A model generated the notes under the pieces. That model saw nothing but the letters and a program-made list of their open reading frames with translations, was not told the DNA's origin and did no database searches. Below, one piece after another: positions 1-9,967 of a stretch of 64,000 nt of DNA. Numbering within the stretch: the first letter of the stretch is position 1; each line of letters begins with the position of its first letter. The position numbers and the translations under genes were made by a program. The stretch comes from Denitratisoma oestradiolicum. GTDB lineage: Bacteria > Pseudomonadota > Gammaproteobacteria > Burkholderiales > Rhodocyclaceae. The DNA lies in contig NZ_LR778301.1 of NCBI RefSeq assembly GCF_902813185.1, positions 2,604,001 to 2,668,000 of the forward strand, read 5' to 3'.

Positions 1-1446
1 TGCCGGCGTCGCCAGGGAAAGAGCACAAGGACAACTCACCACCAGCACGGCCACAAACACCTCCAGCATCCGCCCCGCATCAATGAAATACCAGGTCGCC
101 GCCGTCACCACAGCCAGCACCAGCAAGGCTGCAACAAAGCGGGCCGCCACCCGATCCGCCATGCGTACTGTCTCCGGTCGCTCAGCCTCCGCTTGCTCCA
201 TCAGGCGCCGAATGGACGCCAGCCGGGTCTGCTCCCCCGTCCTCAGGACACGAAAGACCAGCGGACTTGCCAGATTGACACTGCCGCCGGTCACCTCGTC
301 GCCGACATTCTTGGCTACCGGGCGGCTCTCCCCCGTCAATAGGGACTCATCCGCCGCACCCTCCCCCTGCACCACCACTCCGTCAGCGGGTATTGCCTCA
401 CCGGGTTTGACCAGCAGCAGATCGCCTACATTCAATTCGGCCACCGCAACCCGTTCCGACTCCAGGGCCGGGAAATGTAGCAGACGGGCAGCGAAGGCCG
501 GCGTGGCCCGAGCCAGGGTTTCAACACCTCGCACCGCCTTTTGCCGCGCCATCAATTCCAGGTAGCGCCCGCCCAGCAGGAAAAACACGAACATGGTCAC
601 TGAGTCGAAATACACCTCACCCTGTCCGGAGACAGTCGCCCACAGGCTGGCCGCAAAGGCGGCACCGACACCAAGAGCCACCGGCACATCCATCCCCACA
701 CGACGCAACGCCATGTCCCGCCAGGCGCTGCGAAAGAAGGGCGCCGCCGAATAAAGCACCACCGGCAGGGTCAGGATCAGGCTGGCCCAGCGCATCAATT
801 GCTCGATGTCGGCGGTCATCGTGCCCTCTTCCGCCAGATACACTGGCACGGCATACATCATTACCTGCATCATGCCGAAGCCTGCGACAAACAGCCGCCA
901 TAGGGCCGACTTGCGCTCGGACTGAGCCAGTTGCTCCGACTTGGCAACATCGTAAGGATGGGCGCGATAGCCGATGGCGGCAATCGCCTCGAGAATATGG
1001 GACAGCCGGGTCACCCGCTCATCCCAGCGCACCCGCATGCGGCGGGTGGCATAGTTGATATCGACCGCCGTCACCCCCGGCTGGCGCCCCACATGGGCCT
1101 CGTTGAGCCAGACACAGGCAGCACAGGTGATACCCTCCAAAATCAGCGCCGCCTCTCGCTCATGTTCCCCGACGGGCCGAACGAAATTCTTCTGCACTTC
1201 GGGGTGATCGAACAACCCCAGGTCTTTCAGGGCCTGGGGCACCGCCTCCCGAGGGCTTTCCGGCAGGGCATCCCGATGCTGGTAGTAGTCGTCCAGACCG
1301 TTGGCGACGATGGCCAGGGCCACCGCCTGACAGCCGGCACAACACATGGCCTGCGGCTTACCGCCGATCTCGACGGGGAAATCGGCATCCGCAGGAACAG
1401 GCAGACCACAGTGATAGCAGGAAGGAACAGCCTCAGGTGCAGACAA
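1..1446 (-). CDS. ccoI: Heavy-metal P-type ATPase, CcoI/FixI type (3' end outside window)
   Basis: Copper-transporting P1B ATPase, probably the one that supplies copper for assembly of cbb3-type cytochrome oxidase. The visible 482 residues begin with a cysteine-rich metal-binding segment (CYHC at 10-13, CCAGC at 35-39) typical of the CcoI/FixI branch. A heavy-metal-associated domain with CxxC at 108-111 follows, then membrane helices, the actuator TGES motif, and the CPC transport motif at 472-474, where the window ends. The phosphorylation and nucleotide-binding domains lie beyond position 1. I chose a TTG start at 1446 because it is the start that keeps the N-terminal cysteine motif in frame; the ATG further upstream (near 1521) is out of frame. 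The ribosome site (GAGG) is modest. The cco oxidase genes themselves are not in the window, so the oxidase link is inferred from the family. Confidence 0.9.
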   Translation of the reverse strand, partial: MSAPEAVPSCYHCGLPVPADADFPVEIGGKPQAMCCAGCQAVALAIVANGLDDYYQHRDALPESPREAVPQALKDLGLFDHPEVQKNFVRPVGEHEREAALILEGITCAACVWLNEAHVGRQPGVTAVDINYATRRMRVRWDERVTRLSHILEAIAAIGYRAHPYDVAKSEQLAQSERKSALWRLFVAGFGMMQVMMYAVPVYLAEEGTMTADIEQLMRWASLILTLPVVLYSAAPFFRSAWRDMALRRVGMDVPVALGVGAAFAASLWATVSGQGEVYFDSVTMFVFFLLGGRYLELMARQKAVRGVETLARATPAFAARLLHFPALESERVAVAELNVGDLLLVKPGEAIPADGVVVQGEGAADESLLTGESRPVAKNVGDEVTGGSVNLASPLVFRVLRTGEQTRLASIRRLMEQAEAERPETVRMADRVAARFVAALLVLAVVTAATWYFIDAGRMLEVFVAVLVVSCPCALSLATPA

Positions 1447-1549
1447 AGGAGAAGACCTCAGAAACCTCTCGGGCAGCCCGACGGTCCCCGCAGAAGGCCG
1501 TGATTTTAACCATAGAGGGAAGCAAAGCCTGCACAGTCAGGCCTGACCG

Positions 1550-2440
1550 TCAATAATCCTGCCCGGCGAAGGCTGCTTTCAGATGTTCAATGAACAGTCG
1601 CAGGCGCAAGGGTATCTGTCTTTGGGGAAACACCGCACTGATGGCCAAGGGTGGCGCGGCGTAATCCTCCAGAACTGCAACCAGTCGCCCTGCCCGCAGG
1701 TCTTCGCCCACCTCCCAACGGGAACGCCAGGCCAGTCCCCTCCCTTGCAAAGCCCACTCACGCAGGGCGGATCCGTCATTGCACTGGAGCCGGCCCTTGA
1801 TCTTCACCAACTGGGTTTCGCCTCGCTTCGCGGCGTCCCGAAACAGCCATCCAGCCTGCTGCACCAGGGGCAGACATTCGTGATTCGCCAGGTCGTCGGG
1901 CATCGCCGGAATGCCCCTCCGGGCCAGATAATCGGGACTCCCCACCAGCGCCCGTCGCACCTCTCCCAAGCGCACCGAAATCAGATTGGAATCCGTCATT
2001 CCGCCGATACGCACCGCGCAATCAATACCCTCATTGACGATATCCACAACCCGATCCGAAAGATCCAGGGCCGCTGTCACCTCCGGGTGTACATCCAGAA
2101 ACGCGGCCACTCGGGGTGCCACATGGCGACGGCCGAAGCCCGCCGGAGCGGAGATACACAGGTGTCCACTGGCCCGCACCGCACCCAGGCTGACGGAAGC
2201 CTCCGCATTGCCCAGATCCCCCAGCAGACGCTGGCAATCCTCCAGAAAAGCCGCCCCTTCCTGGGTCAGACTCAAGCGGCGAGTGGTGCGCAGCAGCAGC
2301 TTGACGCCCAGCCGTGCCTCCAGAGCATTGATACGCCGCCCCATAATAGCCGGCGTCACCCCCTCCTGACGAGCAGCGGCGCTGAGGCTACCCTGGATGG
2401 CAGTGGTGACAAAGGCTTCAATTTGAGTCAGTCGGTCCAT
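1550..2440 (-). CDS. LysR-family transcriptional regulator
   Basis: A 296-residue LysR-type regulator. The winged helix-turn-helix occupies about residues 1-60 (GSLSAAARQEGVTPAIMGRR and the following wing). The periplasmic-binding-like effector domain spans about 90-290. The length is normal for the family. The gene is divergent from aceB with 112 bases between the two starts, the classic arrangement for a LysR protein that controls its neighbour. Control of malate synthase and the glyoxylate shunt is therefore a fair inference, not shown. No strong ribosome site is seen before the ATG. Confidence 0.9.
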   Translation of the reverse strand: MDRLTQIEAFVTTAIQGSLSAAARQEGVTPAIMGRRINALEARLGVKLLLRTTRRLSLTQEGAAFLEDCQRLLGDLGNAEASVSLGAVRASGHLCISAPAGFGRRHVAPRVAAFLDVHPEVTAALDLSDRVVDIVNEGIDCAVRIGGMTDSNLISVRLGEVRRALVGSPDYLARRGIPAMPDDLANHECLPLVQQAGWLFRDAAKRGETQLVKIKGRLQCNDGSALREWALQGRGLAWRSRWEVGEDLRAGRLVAVLEDYAAPPLAISAVFPQRQIPLRLRLFIEHLKAAFAGQDY

Positions 2441-2552
2441 TACTTACAAAAAGTAAAAGATGAATTGATTTTAACGGATATTAAAATCATATTCAGCAAG
2501 TAATACACTTCATCCATCGATTGCATGAATCATTAAATTCTTAGGAGCCCCC

Positions 2553-4151
2553 ATGTCCCTGACCCTGCCCGTCGGCATGCAAATCAACGCGCCCATCCTG
2601 TCCGGCTTTGAACACATCCTCACCCCCGAGGCCCTGGCCCTGGTGGCCAAGCTGCACCGGGCCTGCGAACCCCGACGCCAGGAACTACTGAAGCAGCGCG
2701 TGGAACGCCAAGCCCGGATCGATGCCGGCGAAATGCCCGATTTCTTGCCGGAGACCAAGCACATCCGCGAAGGGGACTGGAAAGTGGCCTCGCTGCCCCG
2801 CGCCCTGGAATGTCGCCGCGTCGAGATCACCGGCCCCGTCGAGCGCAAGATGATCATCAACGCCTTCAACTCCGGCGCCGACAGTTACATGACCGACTTC
2901 GAGGACTCCAACAGCCCGAAGTGGGACAACCAGATCCAGGGCCAGATCAACCTTTACGACGCCGTGCGGCGCCAGATCAGCCACACCAACGAGGCCGGCA
3001 AGACCTATCGGCTCAACGACACCATCGCCACCCTGCAGGTGCGCCCCCGCGGCTGGCACCTGGACGAGAAGCACGTGACCGTGGACGGCCATCGCGTCTC
3101 CGGCGGCATCTTCGACTTCGCCCTGTTCTTCTTCCACAACGCCAAAGAACAAATCGCCCGGGGTGCCGGCCCCTTCTTCTATCTGCCCAAGATGGAAAGC
3201 CACCTGGAAGCCCGCCTGTGGAACGACATCTTCTGCCTGGCCCAGGACGAACTGGGTATTCCCCGGGGCAGCATCAAGGCCACGGTGTTGATCGAGACCA
3301 TCCTCGCCACTTTCGAGATGGAGGAAATCCTCTATGAACTGCGCGAGCACAGCGCGGGCCTGAACGCCGGGCGCTGGGACTACATCTTCTCCTGCATCAA
3401 GAAGTTCAAGAAGAACCGCGACTTCTGCCTGGCCCAGCGCAGCGCCATCACCATGGAAGTGCCCTTCATGCGCGCCTATGCCCTGGCCCTGGTGAAGGCC
3501 TGCCACAAGCGCGGCGCCCCCGCCATGGGCGGCATGAGCGCGCTGATCCCCATCAAGAACGACCCCGAGGCCAACGAAAAGGCCCTGGCCGGCATCCGCC
3601 ACGACAAGACCCGCGACGCCAATGACGGCTTCGACGGCGGCTGGGTCGCCCATCCCGGGTTGGTGTCCATCGCCATGGAAGAGTTCAAGAAAGTGCTGGG
3701 CGAGCGCCCCAACCAGTGGGAGAAGCAGCGGATTGATACCTTCGGCGCCCGTGACTTCCTCAACTTCCAGCCCGAGCAGCCCATCACCGAAACGGGCCTA
3801 CGCAACAACATCAACGTCGGCATCCACTATCTGGGTTCCTGGCTGGCCGGCAACGGCTGCGTGCCCATCCACAACCTGATGGAAGACGCCGCCACCGCCG
3901 AGATCAGCCGCTCCCAAGTGTGGCAGTGGGTGGTGAGCCCCAAGGGCATTCTTGACGACGGCCGCAAGGTCACCGCCGACATGGTGCGCCCCATGATCGC
4001 CGAGGAACTGGCCAAGGTGAAGGCCACCGTCGTAGCCCAGGGCGAGGACACCACCACCTACGACCAGGCTGCGGTGATCTTCGACAAGATGTCCCTGACC
4101 CCGGAATACCCGGAATTCCTGACCTTGCCCCTGTACGAGGCGATGGAGTAA
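2553..4151 (+). CDS. aceB: Malate synthase A
   Basis: Condenses glyoxylate and acetyl-CoA to malate, the second step of the glyoxylate shunt, in the cytoplasm. The 532-residue length fits malate synthase A rather than the longer G form. The family signature is clear at about residues 264-277 (EHSAGLNAGRWDY). TAGGAG precedes the ATG at good spacing. Isocitrate lyase is not nearby. A short hairpin (GCCAGT-ATC-ACTGGC, 4154-4168) follows the stop codon but has no T run, so it is only a weak terminator candidate. The divergent LysR gene is the likely regulator. Confidence 0.97.
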   Translation: MSLTLPVGMQINAPILSGFEHILTPEALALVAKLHRACEPRRQELLKQRVERQARIDAGEMPDFLPETKHIREGDWKVASLPRALECRRVEITGPVERKMIINAFNSGADSYMTDFEDSNSPKWDNQIQGQINLYDAVRRQISHTNEAGKTYRLNDTIATLQVRPRGWHLDEKHVTVDGHRVSGGIFDFALFFFHNAKEQIARGAGPFFYLPKMESHLEARLWNDIFCLAQDELGIPRGSIKATVLIETILATFEMEEILYELREHSAGLNAGRWDYIFSCIKKFKKNRDFCLAQRSAITMEVPFMRAYALALVKACHKRGAPAMGGMSALIPIKNDPEANEKALAGIRHDKTRDANDGFDGGWVAHPGLVSIAMEEFKKVLGERPNQWEKQRIDTFGARDFLNFQPEQPITETGLRNNINVGIHYLGSWLAGNGCVPIHNLMEDAATAEISRSQVWQWVVSPKGILDDGRKVTADMVRPMIAEELAKVKATVVAQGEDTTTYDQAAVIFDKMSLTPEYPEFLTLPLYEAME

Positions 4152-4204
4152 ACCGCCAGTATCACTGGCAAGGACACCGTTCATTTCCGGAGTCCTTCCC
4201 CAAC

Positions 4205-5599
<1,395 letters not shown>

Positions 5600-5640
5600 C
5601 CCAGACAACTCCCTCAAAACCACTCCATGGGCCAGGGGCA

Positions 5641-5880
5641 CTACCCTAGGGGGCCAAGCTCGGCATTCAACGCATCGATCACTTCAGCCCAATCGGCGTC
5701 TTCCAGAATTTCCTCACACAGGAAAGCGGCCTGCGCTGGCGTCCAGAATGGCGCCTCATGGAGCAAGGTACCCTTAGCCAGAGGATGGTGCGTCTGGATG
5801 AATCGAGCAATCGCCTCATCATCCGACGGTAAGCCGAGCTGAGCAAACAGGTGACTCATGCGGTGAGTTGGCGTTTCCAT
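5641..5880 (-). CDS. DUF2789 family protein
   Basis: A 79-residue protein that I recognise as DUF2789, small proteobacterial proteins of unknown function. The N-terminus [20 protein letters not shown] and an acidic C-terminal half are characteristic. The frame stays open to 6246, but the upstream part crosses the terminator and the tRNA gene antisense to nothing useful. The ATG at 5880, preceded by AGGTC, gives the family length. It directly precedes fumC. No function is claimed. Confidence 0.8.
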   Translation of the reverse strand: METPTHRMSHLFAQLGLPSDDEAIARFIQTHHPLAKGTLLHEAPFWTPAQAAFLCEEILEDADWAEVIDALNAELGPLG

Positions 5881-6039
5881 GACTGACCTCGACTCGAAAA
5901 CAGGGCTCGAAGTGCAGGGAGGATGCGAGCTACCCCATCCCCGAACCGGCCCCCTGACCTTTGTCAGGATAGCACCGCAGATCGTCACCAGGGACCAGGG
6001 GAAATCCAGCGCCATCAAGGATGATGGCGGGAAAATGCG

Positions 6040-6067
6040 AAAAAATCGCCCCGAAGGGCGCTTTTTT
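6040..6067 (-). terminator. Rho-independent terminator after tRNA-Ser
   Basis: A CGCCC/GGGCG stem with a four-base loop, flanked by six A on one side and six T on the other, so it can work in both directions. It sits just downstream of the tRNA-Ser gene and would end a lysC-tRNA transcript on the minus strand. Confidence 0.85.
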
Positions 6068-6073
6068 GGTGCT

Positions 6074-6166
6074 TGGCGGAGACGGTGGGATTCGAACCCA
6101 CGATTCCTGTTTTGCAAGAATGCTCCCTTAGCAGGGGAGTGCCTTCGACCTCTCGGCCACGTCTCC
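6074..6166 (-). tRNA. tRNA-Ser (anticodon GCU)
   Basis: A class II tRNA of 93 bases with a seven-pair acceptor stem (GGAGACG pairing with CGTCTCC), a long variable arm, the T-loop GGTTCGAATCC, and an encoded CCA end at 6074-6076. The anticodon loop CTGCTAA gives GCU, which reads AGC/AGU serine codons. It lies 54 bases downstream of lysC on the same strand. Confidence 0.97.
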
Positions 6167-6220
6167 GAAGGACGGCGATGATAAACGCCCGCGTCCCATG
6201 GGTCAAACCCAATCAGCGAA

Positions 6221-7462
6221 TCAGGCCAGCACCTGATCCAGATCAAAGGCCTTGTGCAACACTCGCACCGCCAGTTCGAGATATTTCTCGTCCACCACCA
6301 CGGAGACCTTGATCTCCGATGTGGAAATCATCTGGATGTTGATGCCCTCCTCCGCCAGGGTGCGGAACATCCGGCTGGCGATGCCGGGGTGGGAGCGCAT
6401 ACCCACACCCACGGCCGAAACCTTGCAAATTTTGTTGTCGCCGATGACCGCGCGGGCGCCCACATGGGGCTTGACCTGCTCGTCCAGAATCTTGAGGGCA
6501 CGGGAAAATTCGCCCCGGTTCACCGTGAACGAGAAGTCCGTGCTGCCATCGTGGCCCACGTTCTGAATGATCATATCCACGTCGATATTGGCGTCGGCAA
6601 TCGGCCCCAGAATCTGATAGGCGATGCCAGGACGATCCGGTACGCCCAGCACGGTCAGCTTGGCCTCGTCCCGGTTGAAGGCGATGCCGGAAATGATTGG
6701 TTGTTCCATCTTGACGTCATCCTCGAAAGTGATCAGCGTGCCCAGGGTTTCCTGGCCCTCTTCCTCGAAGCTGGAGAGCACGCGCAACTTGACCTTGTAC
6801 TTGCCGGCGAACTCCACTGAACGAATTTGCAGCACCTTGGAGCCCAGGCTCGCCATTTCGAGCATCTCCTCGAAGGTAATGCGCTCCAGCTTCCGGGCCT
6901 CCGGCACAATGCGCGGATCGGTCGTATAGACGCCATCCACATCGGTGTAGATTTGGCATTCGTCTGCATTCAGGGCCGCCGCCAGAGCCACGCCCGTGGT
7001 ATCCGAACCGCCACGCCCCAGCGTGGTGATATTGCCCTGTTCATCCACCCCTTGGAAACCAGCCACGATGACTACGGTATCGTCATCCAGATCGCGCTGC
7101 AAACTGGCGCCATCGATATCCAGAATTCGGGCCTTGGTGAATGAACTGTCGGTCAGTATCCGAACCTGACTGCCGGTATAGCTTTTGGCCTTGAGCCCCA
7201 GATCCTTGAGTGCCATGGCCAGCAAGGCAATCGTCACCTGCTCGCCGGTGGAGATCACCACGTCCAGTTCCCTATCATCGGGAACTGGAGAGACGTCCTT
7301 GGCCAGGGCGATAAGGCGGTTGGTTTCGCCGCTCATGGCGGAAACCACCACGACCATCTGGTGCCCCTGGGCCTTCCAGCGTGCCACCCGTTTGGCGACG
7401 TTGCGGATTCGCTCCGGGGACCCCATGGAGGTGCCGCCGTATTTCTGAACTATCAAAGTCAT
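6221..7462 (-). CDS. lysC: Aspartate kinase
   Basis: Phosphorylates aspartate, the first step towards lysine, threonine, methionine and diaminopimelate. The 413-residue protein starts with the kinase motif KYGGTSMG at residues 7-14. It has the catalytic amino-acid kinase domain to about 230 and two C-terminal ACT domains (about 265-410) that sense end products. The length and domain order match the monofunctional LysC type. The tRNA-Ser gene and a terminator follow. No clear ribosome site is visible before the ATG. Confidence 0.97.
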   Translation of the reverse strand: MTLIVQKYGGTSMGSPERIRNVAKRVARWKAQGHQMVVVVSAMSGETNRLIALAKDVSPVPDDRELDVVISTGEQVTIALLAMALKDLGLKAKSYTGSQVRILTDSSFTKARILDIDGASLQRDLDDDTVVIVAGFQGVDEQGNITTLGRGGSDTTGVALAAALNADECQIYTDVDGVYTTDPRIVPEARKLERITFEEMLEMASLGSKVLQIRSVEFAGKYKVKLRVLSSFEEEGQETLGTLITFEDDVKMEQPIISGIAFNRDEAKLTVLGVPDRPGIAYQILGPIADANIDVDMIIQNVGHDGSTDFSFTVNRGEFSRALKILDEQVKPHVGARAVIGDNKICKVSAVGVGMRSHPGIASRMFRTLAEEGINIQMISTSEIKVSVVVDEKYLELAVRVLHKAFDLDQVLA

Positions 7463-7600
7463 TGGTTTTGAAACGATTTACTCAAATGAGGGAAGCGATT
7501 TTACCCGATCCCCCGCCGGATTGCCGATTCCAGATAATCCTTCAAGAGTCACGCCAAAGAATGCCAACCTTGTATGTTGTGAAAATAATATATATACTTT

Positions 7601-7626
7601 GGATATATAACTTCGGTTATATATCC
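7601..7626. promoter_or_regulatory. Perfect inverted repeat, candidate operator
   Basis: Two perfect 11-base arms (GGATATATAAC and GTTATATATCC) around a TTCG spacer, ending 44 bases before the start of the small HTH gene at 7671. The surroundings are unusually AT-rich for this chromosome (7575-7630). It could be an autoregulatory operator or a TTCG-capped hairpin in the leader RNA. It also lies upstream of lysC on the other strand. Confidence 0.5.
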
Positions 7627-7670
7627 AACGACGATGGCATTCACAGAACGCATACCCAAGGAGACCCAAA

Positions 7671-7964
7671 ATGAAGACTCCCGAAAAAATCGACGCCCGC
7701 GAAATTCGCCACAAACTCGGCCTGAATCAGCAGCAATTCTGGTCCAAGCTGGGCGTCACCCAAAGTGGCGGATCACGCTATGAAAGCGGCCGCAACATGC
7801 CCCGCCCGGTTCAGCAGTTGCTGCGCTTGGTCCATGTGGAACAGATCGACATCGCCAAGGTAAGAAAAGAGGACTTCGAAGTGGTCGAGTTCCTCAAGGC
7901 CAGCAATCCCGATCTGTTCAAGGATCTCAAGAAACAGGCTCGTGCCTACAGAAAGGCTGCCTGA
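7671..7964 (+). CDS. Small helix-turn-helix (XRE-like) regulator
   Basis: A 97-residue protein with one helix-turn-helix at about residues 16-45 (LNQQQFWSKLGVTQSGGSRY), followed by a charged C-terminal part. It has a strong AGGAG ribosome site. The HTH resembles the XRE/antitoxin-like class, but no toxin partner is adjacent. The gene stands alone, with an inverted repeat just upstream that may be its own operator. Its targets are unknown. Confidence 0.8.
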   Translation: MKTPEKIDAREIRHKLGLNQQQFWSKLGVTQSGGSRYESGRNMPRPVQQLLRLVHVEQIDIAKVRKEDFEVVEFLKASNPDLFKDLKKQARAYRKAA

Positions 7965-8253
7965 TTTCCGGTCGCGGCACTGCTGCCCAAAAAAATCGTT
8001 GGCGGCAGTCATGGGAACGATATCACGCAGGGAGAGCTCAGACTGACCGGTCTGGGTTTCTCCCGCTCCGCCTTTTGGGGCACCCTCAGGGGAGGTTATC
8101 GACCTTGACCCAGGCGGTTGAGTTCTGCTGAATCTAGTCCTGAGGAATCGGGACAGCCAGCTGTTTCATCACCGCGACACCAGACCCCGATTGGATGAGC
8201 TGAGTAAATTGACCCGCCCCAGGGTCTGGCTGCTTATCAGAAAACGCTGAACG
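7965..8253. other. Intergenic stretch, no gene recognised
   Basis: About 290 bases between the HTH gene and the terminator of the radical SAM gene. I see no credible coding frame. An 8-base inverted repeat (CCAGACCC near 8182 and GGGTCTGG near 8222) flanks about 35 bases; its meaning is unclear. Confidence 0.4.
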
Positions 8254-8298
8254 GGAAAATTGCCAGGTGTACCGTGCAGATACGGATGGCGCCTGGCA
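8254..8298 (-). terminator. Possible terminator of cbpAB
   Basis: Arms TGCCAGG and CCTGGCA (8261-8267 and 8292-8298), with a long 24-base loop, followed on the minus strand by ATTTTCCC. It lies within 50 bases of the end of the radical SAM gene. The long loop makes it a moderate candidate. Confidence 0.4.
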
Positions 8299-8306
8299 CG
8301 GTCAGA

Positions 8307-9689
8307 TTACTGACGGGTAAAAGCGAAGCTGGTTTCCACGCCTTTATCCCATTCATCCCATAGAAAGTCGTCGGCACGACCATCGGCGATGAGTCGGAAA
8401 GCATAGCGCACCTGCTCCTCGTAGAAGCCGCAGAAGGCTCCGATCCTGTCCATGCCACCATTCATCTGATGAGCCTCGGCGGGACAGGGCGAGCCGCAGA
8501 AATGGCGAATTGCGCAATCCGTGCAGGGTGAAAACCTATCCACGTTCCGCTCCGTCACCAAGCGAAAGGCGGGGGAATCCAGCACATCCTGCACGACGTC
8601 GGTAAACAGGTTGCCGCCCCGAAACTCCTCGAGACCGATGAACTCGCTACAGGGAAACATCCCACCGTCGGGTGCCAGGGCGAAGAAGGCCCGCCCACCG
8701 CCGCAAGGCGATATGTCGCACATCAAGCGCCGGGCCGTCGGTGCCATGATGGCCAGCAGGATGTTGGCGAAATTGGCCACAACCAGCTTGCGGCCCGTTT
8801 CCAAGTACAAGGTATGGCTACGCTCCAGAGCGGCGATGAAACCACGGGCCAGATCCCCGTCATCGGGCCGCACCTTGCGCGCGCCTTCCAGGGTGCAGCG
8901 CACGGCATTCAGCATGCAGGTAGGCACCTCCCTAGCATGGAAAAGCTCCATCAAGGGCACCAGTTGATCCAGATTGCTCGCGGTACAGGTAGCGATCACG
9001 CTCCATGCGTCGTACCCCCTGAGTTTTTCCATGGCCGCCAAGACCTTGTCATGGACACTCTTGCCGCCGAAGGTGAAGCGCGTCGCGTCGGTAACCTCGG
9101 CGCGGGGACCATCGAGAGACAAACCAATGCTGACCCGGCGCCGGGTCAGGAAATCCAGCGCATGATCGTCGAGCAGGGTGGCGTTGGTCTGCACACCGAA
9201 TACCATGTTGTCCTTGAACGCATCAATGGCTGCGAACATCGCCGACTGGTTCATCAGGGGCTCGGCGCCATGGAAGATGATGCGCGGCTGGTGACCCGCC
9301 GGCATCACCGTGGCGAAATAGGCTTGGAGCTTTTCCAGGGCGGCGATCAGCCGATCCGCCGGCATGTGCTGGCCCTCCCAACGCATGCCCTCCGGAATGT
9401 AGCAATAGGTGCAGTTGAGATTGCAGCGCTCGGTGGGGTTCACATAGACTGCGGAAGGCTTCAAGCCGAAGCGCAATTCATGGAGTTCCCGTGCGAACGC
9501 GTCAGCCTTCAATCGATAAGCGTCCAGCAAGGCCGCGTCGCTCAGGGATGACGCCAGCCTGTCCTTGCGCACCAGCGCCCAGAAAGCGGTTTTCGGGTCC
9601 GTCACGGCCACATAATCCCCGTGACCGATATCCAGCGGCACCAGCGTTGGTCCCGTACCCGAGTTGGTGTAAAGACCCGGCGCCCTCAC
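8307..9689 (-). CDS. cbpB: Radical SAM/SPASM peptide-modifying enzyme (CbpB-like)
   Basis: A 460-residue radical SAM enzyme. The AdoMet 4Fe-4S motif CxxxCxxC is at C89, C93 and C96 (CNLNCTYC). The C-terminal half has the cysteine-rich SPASM pattern of peptide maturases, including CTDCAIRHFCGSPCPAE and a final FCGFY, which should bind auxiliary Fe-S clusters. The GTG start at 9689 overlaps the stop codon of the upstream 61-residue peptide gene by two bases, indicating translational coupling. The pair lies behind a cobalamin riboswitch and next to B12 genes. From memory this matches the family NCBI names CbpB, the maturase of the CbpA peptide; I could not verify that by search. The substrate should be the upstream peptide; the chemistry is unknown. 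Confidence 0.85.
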   Translation of the reverse strand: MRAPGLYTNSGTGPTLVPLDIGHGDYVAVTDPKTAFWALVRKDRLASSLSDAALLDAYRLKADAFARELHELRFGLKPSAVYVNPTERCNLNCTYCYIPEGMRWEGQHMPADRLIAALEKLQAYFATVMPAGHQPRIIFHGAEPLMNQSAMFAAIDAFKDNMVFGVQTNATLLDDHALDFLTRRRVSIGLSLDGPRAEVTDATRFTFGGKSVHDKVLAAMEKLRGYDAWSVIATCTASNLDQLVPLMELFHAREVPTCMLNAVRCTLEGARKVRPDDGDLARGFIAALERSHTLYLETGRKLVVANFANILLAIMAPTARRLMCDISPCGGGRAFFALAPDGGMFPCSEFIGLEEFRGGNLFTDVVQDVLDSPAFRLVTERNVDRFSPCTDCAIRHFCGSPCPAEAHQMNGGMDRIGAFCGFYEEQVRYAFRLIADGRADDFLWDEWDKGVETSFAFTRQ

Positions 9690-9871
9690 TTTCCGGATTC
9701 CTTGCCATCATGGCGATCCATCAGGATGTAATGGGAAAGCCCCACGCCATCGGCGGCACAGCGCTTGCGGCTGGCGATGATGGCCGGTTTGTCCGAGATC
9801 GATTCGCTCCGTGGGTCTTTCAGGGGGGCGATGGCGGGGGCGGTGGTTTGCTGCTTGGTGGTCGAATGCAT
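9686..9871 (-). CDS. cbpA: Short precursor peptide (CbpA-like) for the radical SAM enzyme
   Basis: A 61-residue peptide whose ATG at 9871 has an excellent AAGGAG site at ideal spacing. The frame is open further upstream to 10033, but that part runs through a hairpin and the riboswitch end. The N-terminal half is rich in Thr, Ser, Pro and Ala. The C-terminal half (about residues 29-58) is ordered in appearance, with segments AIIASRKRC, ADGVGLSHYILMD and RHDGK and a single Cys at 38. This leader-core split, the overlap with the maturase gene, and the riboswitch upstream all fit a RiPP precursor. The C-terminal half is the likely core. It resembles what I recall of the CbpA family, without a search to confirm. 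Confidence 0.8.
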   Translation of the reverse strand: MHSTTKQQTTAPAIAPLKDPRSESISDKPAIIASRKRCAADGVGLSHYILMDRHDGKESGK

Positions 9872-9900
9872 CCGATTCTCCTTGAGTTTAGGAAATGACG

Positions 9901-9946
9901 AAGGGGTTCCGCCCCGGCGCAGCCAAGCGCCGGGGCGGAACCCCTT
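9901..9946. repeat. Perfect 20-base-pair hairpin between riboswitch and cbpA
   Basis: Arms 9901-9920 and 9927-9946 are perfectly complementary, with a six-base loop (AGCCAA on the plus strand). The arm begins AAGGGGTTCCGCCCC. On the transcribed minus strand no T run follows, so it is not a standard terminator. It lies 22 bases upstream of the cbpA ribosome site. It could be part of the riboswitch expression platform, an RNA processing or stability site, or an inserted REP-like element. Confidence 0.75.
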
Positions 9947-9967
9947 CCAAAGGCTCCAAAAGTCTGA

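Noticed and set aside
9901..9946. Hairpin as a standard Rho-independent terminator
   Set aside because: There is no T run after the stem on either strand, so it is listed as a repeat of unknown role.
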